64,000 nucleotides of DNA from Pontederia crassipes (lineage: Eukaryota; Streptophyta; Magnoliopsida; Commelinales; Pontederiaceae), in contig CM060195.1 in the NCBI GenBank assembly GCA_030549335.1, positions 6,727,001 through 6,791,000 on the forward strand, read 5' to 3'. Of the stretch, positions 59,331-64,000 are shown piece after piece; the stretch's first letter is position 1; every line of letters begins with the position of its first letter. The notes beneath the pieces were generated by a model. That model did not search any database and had not been told where the DNA came from. It saw nothing but the letters and a program-made list of their open reading frames with translations. A program made the position numbers and the translations under genes.

Positions 59331-60148
59331 CTTGCTTAATAGTAAGAAGTAATAAAAAAATTAATTTCGAATACAATAAGGGCATATTGTAAGCTTTGTA
59401 AGTCCATTTGGGATTGTTCGATGGATTAATTCTCTTTTATGGTCGGGTAGTGGCATGTACATGAAGATAAGTAGAGGCTTATGACAGGAAATACTCAAAA
59501 TATATAATTTGAAGCTTTTCACTGCTATATAGAACCTAAGATTTGGAGACACCAATCACATAAGTAAGGTTGAACTAGGTACATATTAAGAGTCCTAAGT
59601 AAATACTCACATGTAAGGAGTTGAATACAAGACAAAGAAAATGGATGAACCTTCCAAAGGACTAATAACTTTATTTTATATCCTTCAACAAAGGTGAATA
59701 AAGTAGCAAAAGTATTAGGTAGTGAGCCAACCCTTATAACTAAATTGACTATTAGAAAATGGAATACTAAAGTATAACAATAAGATATGTTCTTAAAGAC
59801 ATTAAGAGACGGGATAGATGTTTGCCATTTAGTCCTATACGATGTGGAAGTGTATATTGTCCATTTTATGAATCCATGTCAAGAAAAGATGATCATGACC
59901 CATCACATGTGATTCAATATGTGAAGCTATAAGAACAAATGTCACATAGAAAACAATATGATAATGAATTGAATGGAAAAGCTTAAGTGCTATGATTTAC
60001 GATAAACTCTTCATAGAAGTGGGAAGTATTATGATATTCAAAAAGCTACAAGGCAAATCAGATATAGGATATATGATCAAAATCTATATTTAAGTGATTA
60101 ATACGATATTTCAAACTTCGATGATGAAATTTTTTAAGGAGGGTATAT

Positions 60149-63061
60149 TGTAATATCCATGATCTAATCCACATTGGATTCTATATTATATGGCTATAAT
60201 CAATTGAATATATGTGGTGTAGTATATGTTGTCATGTCACGTAGTGATATAATAAGAATTCATAAAATTTAACTAAAGTACTAAAGTATGATTAATAATC
60301 ATATTATGATAAAACATATTCTCTTATGGTTAACTATGCATGTGATTTGTTAAGATTGGATTTAAATCTAGTGGACCAATAAAATGTCGCCAAGTGGCAT
60401 ATGAAAATATATATGCGTGTATAACAAAAATTAATATATAAATATGTGAATAAATTACATGGATTATATTATACTAATTAATATCAATTAGGGATGAAAT
60501 TAATGATTTTTAAATGTTAAATTTTAATTGGATAAAAATTTCAACTCTTGACATGCAAGCTGCCAGCAAGCTAGCAGCTTGCCACCTCATGCTTAGACTA
60601 TTTTTCCAACCACCTATTAAAGTGATAAAAAACTGAAAAAATTCGTATGATCTTATCCTTCTCTCTAGACAAAATTTAACATGTAGAATAATCTCGGAGT
60701 CTAGTTTACATTAGATTTGGAATCATGTTAATAGGAGTTATGAAACGAAAGTTATGCCATCAAGATTAAGGTACTATCACTCTGTCCGCCGAAATTATTA
60801 CCCAAATTTGTAAATTATGTATTAAATCCAATATGTCGTGGAATTATTTGATAATTTAGGGTGTTATAGAGATATTGATGTTAGGTCTTATCGACAATTG
60901 GAATCACTAGAAAATGATATGCGTAGCGAAAGTTATAAATATTTTACCCAGCCTTACTCAGTCTGTCAGGATGGAGCTTAGGGCAGATTATTCTAGTAAT
61001 GGTTAAATTTATTGTGCTTAGTACAAGTAGATATAAATTCAAATAATTTTACGAGTTGTACCCTAGGATTTTTACTATTTGAGAAAATTAAAAGTACCAG
61101 AATAGGGAATGTTTATTATTTTATATAAATCATAAAAATAAGGTTACTCAGCCTGTCAGAACATAGAAACAACATAAACGTTAGGCTGAATGTTGATTTT
61201 CATGAGAGCAAACCGTAATGAAATAGGATATGAAACTTTTACAGATTAATGTCTATGTAATATAAAAGTAAAGAAAATTGGAATGATGTCATTTGATTAT
61301 GTATACCAGAAGATATGGATTTTTCTTTACTATGTGTACAATCTGTCATAATATTAGGTCAATCCTTATGTTTAAGAGTTAAAGAGTAAATGTTTATGGT
61401 TCATATACCATTTCAATTAATTGTGTTTCATGTGTGATAGGCTTCTGTTTAGAGCATAGAAGTGATGTGTTTCTTATTATTATTGTATAGGAGTAGAAGA
61501 GTAAAGTAGTGAAAAAGGAAAGGAAAAACTTTTTGGTAGCTCTTATAAGTAAGTTGTTTTCTCCTATTCTATGTATTCACCTCTTTTGAATTTGGTGTGA
61601 CATTAATCATAATAGTATTGAATATGTTTCAGATATGTTATGAATTGATTTCGAGAAATACAACTATGAAAAGTATATATGAATGATTGTATGATTGCAC
61701 ATTTGAAAAAGCATTATGATATGATATGAATGAATGAATTACGAGAAGTGTAATCTTGTTCCATTTGAAATGATTGATTGAGTGATGGTACAATTGAAAA
61801 GCATATGATATGAATGGATTAGTGCAATCTTATTTCGTTTGAAATGGTATTTGATATGATTCATCTTCTGATATTTAAGATACAATTGCTATATATATTA
61901 AATGCATATATCGTCAAGTTTATATGAAAATTATGTTTTGAATGATTGATCAATTGATGGTTTAAAGCGTATGTGAAATGTTATGGAGCCATCTTATGGG
62001 ATGTAATCCTATTCCGTTTGAATGAGTTTGATTCATCTTCTGATATTCGAGATATGATCGTTATGTGATGAATCATGCATCTGCATATGCCTACATTGCA
62101 TGTATGATGGTTGGAGCTAAGTGTTACATCGCTGATCACGATGGGAGCCACCTCTAGAATCCAATGCATCATTTTTGTTCCCCAGAAATGGGATGAGATA
62201 GACTGGAGCTAAGTGCCATGCAAAGCTAAGTGCCACATCGTGAGTAGTCGCGATGGGGGCCACCTCTAGAATCCGTAGGGGCCACCTCTAGAGTCCACCT
62301 ATCGCTATATGATTTGTTCCCCGAAAGGGATGAGGTAGAATGGAGCTAAGTGCTACATCGCTGATCACGATGGAAGTCACCTCTAGAGTCCACCTACCGA
62401 CCACTGGCCAGTTGGTGATCCGTGCTTTCATATGAGAGCGTTGTATTTGCATACATATGTTTGATATGATTTATATGATGTTGATTGCAAGTTGAGTGTG
62501 ATGTTTCTAATTAGTATGTTTATATGTAATTATCAAATATATAAAAATGCCTATTTTGCTATTATGATTATTGCATGCTTTTCTATGTCCCTCCAAATTG
62601 ATTAGTTGGTAACACATAGCTATGAGTTATCAATTTACTGAACTATTTTTCTCATAATGTTGTTTCTAATATTTTTCAAATCAGTATAGCTTCTTGGATT
62701 GAGCGAGCTCATAATCTTAGTAGGAATAACTCTTTCGATGTAAAGGTATTGAGGGGAGTTGTTATTCTCGTGTCCTTTTGTTAGGATGTCGAGAGAGTTG
62801 GTCGAGTTTATTATATTTGTCAAAATAAGTTGTAACGAAAATAAATTTGATTTGTATAATGTTATGACTTAAGGAGTATCAGTTTGCTCTGAAATGATCA
62901 CATATTGTGTAATTTATTTAATGATATATATTTTTACTCTTATGTTGTAAAAGGAAGAGTATATTACATCATGTTTCCGCATTTCTTCATAATTTTATTT
63001 GATCGTCTGTAATGAGTCACGAACTCTAGTTTAACTCGCGGGTTAAATTGTGGTCGTGACA
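60149..63061 (+). repeat. Right LTR of the large gypsy-type element (2.9 kb)
   Basis: TGTAATATCC to GTGGTCGTGACA. Differs from the left LTR by scattered substitutions (around 1% by eye) and the repeat rearrangement. Followed directly by plastid rpoB sequence. Confidence 0.92.
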
Positions 63062-63064
63062 AGA

Positions 63065-63193
63065 GTACCTAACCCAGAGGATGCTCCAGAATCTTTTTGA
63101 TTGCTCGTTCGAGAACAACGATCCTTAGCTTTAGAACTGAATCATTTCCTTGTATCTGAGAAGAACTTCCAAATTACTAGGAAGGAAGCTTGA
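63065..63193 (+). pseudogene. rpoB: Plastid rpoB 3' end in nuclear DNA
   Basis: VPNPEDAPESF, stop, [30 protein letters not shown], stop: the natural C-terminus of plastid RpoB. The internal stop is TGA where the gene has an arginine CGA, a C to T change. Roughly 90-100 codons are missing between this and the piece at 52441-52690. Confidence 0.88.
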
Positions 63194-63198
63194 TCTGA

Positions 63199-63302
63199 AT
63201 GAATCATAATTTCTATTCTATGATTGACCGGTATAAACATCAACAACTTAGAATTGGACTAGTTTCTCCTCAACAAATAAAGGCTTGGGTCAACAAAATC
63301 TA
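63199..63302 (+). pseudogene. rpoC1: Plastid rpoC1 exon 1 start, truncated
   Basis: [20 protein letters not shown] then [10 protein letters not shown]: the start of plastid RpoC1, just after rpoB as in the plastid operon. It stops after about 34 codons; the rest of exon 1 is deleted. Confidence 0.85.
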
Positions 63303-63309
63303 CTAAAAA

Positions 63310-63590
63310 ATTTGACATTTCAATTCCATTTTTTTCCAAACTTTTTCATAAGTAATTCGGAAAATGAAAAAAAAAAGAATGAATCGTCGGTCCTCGGTGA
63401 GAACTTGAGTAAGGAGTAGCTCTTTGTAAGATTTTTTTGAACAAACTTAAAAAAAAAAAAGAATCCTTTTTTGGTATAACTACTTGAGCCGGATGAGAGG
63501 AAACCCTCATGTCCGATTTGAAAAGGAGGAATCCAATACTGTAGGAACCTATCTTGATTTTTCTTTTGCCAGGCCCATAACTAAACATGA
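63310..63590 (+). pseudogene. rpoC1: rpoC1 group II intron 3' end and start of exon 2
   Basis: GAGCCGGATGAGAGGAAA followed by CCCTCATGTCCGATT (63486-63519) has the domain V hairpin form of group II introns. Some 30 bp later LDFSFARPITK (63552-63586) matches the start of rpoC1 exon 2. The exon breaks off at once. Confidence 0.7.
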
Positions 63591-63750
63591 ATTTTGGCAA
63601 TGCAATGGAGTTGGACCCTCATGACGATCCGAATGAATCAGTCTTTCCACAGAAGTAAATATTTGGCTGCTAGGCAAGAGGATAGCAAATTATAAATTCT
63701 GTTTCGGTAGGGCATGTATTTCTATTACTATTAAATTAATAAATGAAAAT
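63591..63750. other. Probably plastid-derived sequence, gene not identified
   Basis: It lies between rpoC1 and ycf2 pieces and has the look of plastid DNA, but I cannot assign it to a gene or spacer. Confidence 0.4.
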
Positions 63751-63754
63751 GAAG

Positions 63755-64000
63755 TAGTTAAAATACCCCACTTGTTTCTCAAGAAGAGAAGGGAAACATG
63801 TTCAATATCATTTGATAAAATAGTTGCCTCAGCTCCTTGTTGTTTGAAGAAACCCCCCCTTTCAATTGGTCTTTTTTCACGAAAAGCAGACATGAGATAA
63901 CAAATCAAGTCTTTCCCTAAGATTTCGAATAGCTGTCCCGAATTCAAGTTGATTATGTTTCGCTTCTTCCTCGGAGAAAGACGATCAAATAAACATGGAT
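63755..64000 (-). pseudogene. ycf2: Plastid ycf2 fragment
   Basis: The minus strand reads [43 protein letters not shown] and RNKWGI, a stretch of the large plastid protein Ycf2. A one-base frame break near 63955 separates it from IHVYLIVFL at the window edge. In the plastid genome ycf2 lies far from rpoB/rpoC1, so the insert is rearranged. It continues past the window. Confidence 0.82.

Larger units (their letters stand above)
55977..60148 (+). mobile_element. Internal region of the large-LTR gypsy-type element, mostly non-coding
   Basis: 4.17 kb between the LTRs. It begins with a primer site (55981-55992) and ends with a purine tract and LTR start. No frame above about 75 codons. A degraded reverse transcriptase segment at 59095-59330 and a pol C-terminal relic near 59880-59935 show it derives from Ty3/gypsy. 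The element is best described as a large coding-poor derivative that would rely on another element's proteins. Confidence 0.8.

Noticed and set aside
63065-64000. Possibility that the window end is real plastid genome
   Set aside because: Internal deletions, a nonsense change in rpoB, ycf2 joined near rpoC1, and a nuclear retroelement directly adjacent all point to nuclear plastid DNA (or an assembly chimera), not an intact plastid genome.

Overview
This window looks like repeat-rich nuclear DNA from a flowering plant, most likely a eudicot. The evidence is a small cluster of DUF674-type genes, Ty1/copia and Ty3/gypsy LTR retrotransposons nested in one another, CACTA-type transposon ends, and scrambled plastid DNA (rpoB, rpoC1, ndhF, ycf2 pieces) lying in nuclear sequence. 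The species cannot be named from sequence alone. Most long stretches are AT-rich and have no coding content.

Layout. 1-3052: the end of a Ty3/gypsy pol gene and its 3' LTR. 3053-6550: an aldo-keto reductase exon fragment and an orphan CACTA terminus. 6552-11996: DUF674 pseudogene 1, split by a Ty1/copia element (7021-11844) with a GTTAT target duplication. 12.2-19 kb: AT-rich, probably a decayed LTR element. 18987-21338: a minus-strand gypsy LTR remnant cut by a CACTA end at 21339, which lies next to a calmodulin-like gene fragment. 24.1-26 kb: a decayed copia element on the plus strand. 27.5-35.5 kb: two tandemly duplicated DUF674 loci, each with a copied upstream block and 3' flank, separated by a foldback element.

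35536-52325 is one minus-strand Ty3/gypsy element whose pol gene is split. A probable solo LTR (39025-48766) sits inside pol. Inside that sits a complete non-autonomous Tat/Athila-like element (40637-47788) with an exact ACATT target duplication, a tRNA-Asp-type primer site and many copies of the motif CGGCCGTAA. The 5' LTR of the outer gypsy element stops abruptly at plastid-derived DNA (52326-52690). After that comes a large-LTR, coding-poor gypsy element (53054-63061) preceded by an extra copy of its own internal tail. It is followed by more plastid DNA (63065-64000) that resumes in rpoB, so the retroelement splits the plastid insert.

Only DUF674 gene 2 (27656-28662) is close to intact, and it carries an apparent single-base frameshift near 27900. 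No other host gene looks functional. No tRNA, rRNA or CRISPR locus was recognised. I see no clearly new biological system. The most distinctive signals are the motif-dense non-autonomous element, the retroelement-in-plastid-insert mosaic, and the decaying DUF674 tandem cluster.
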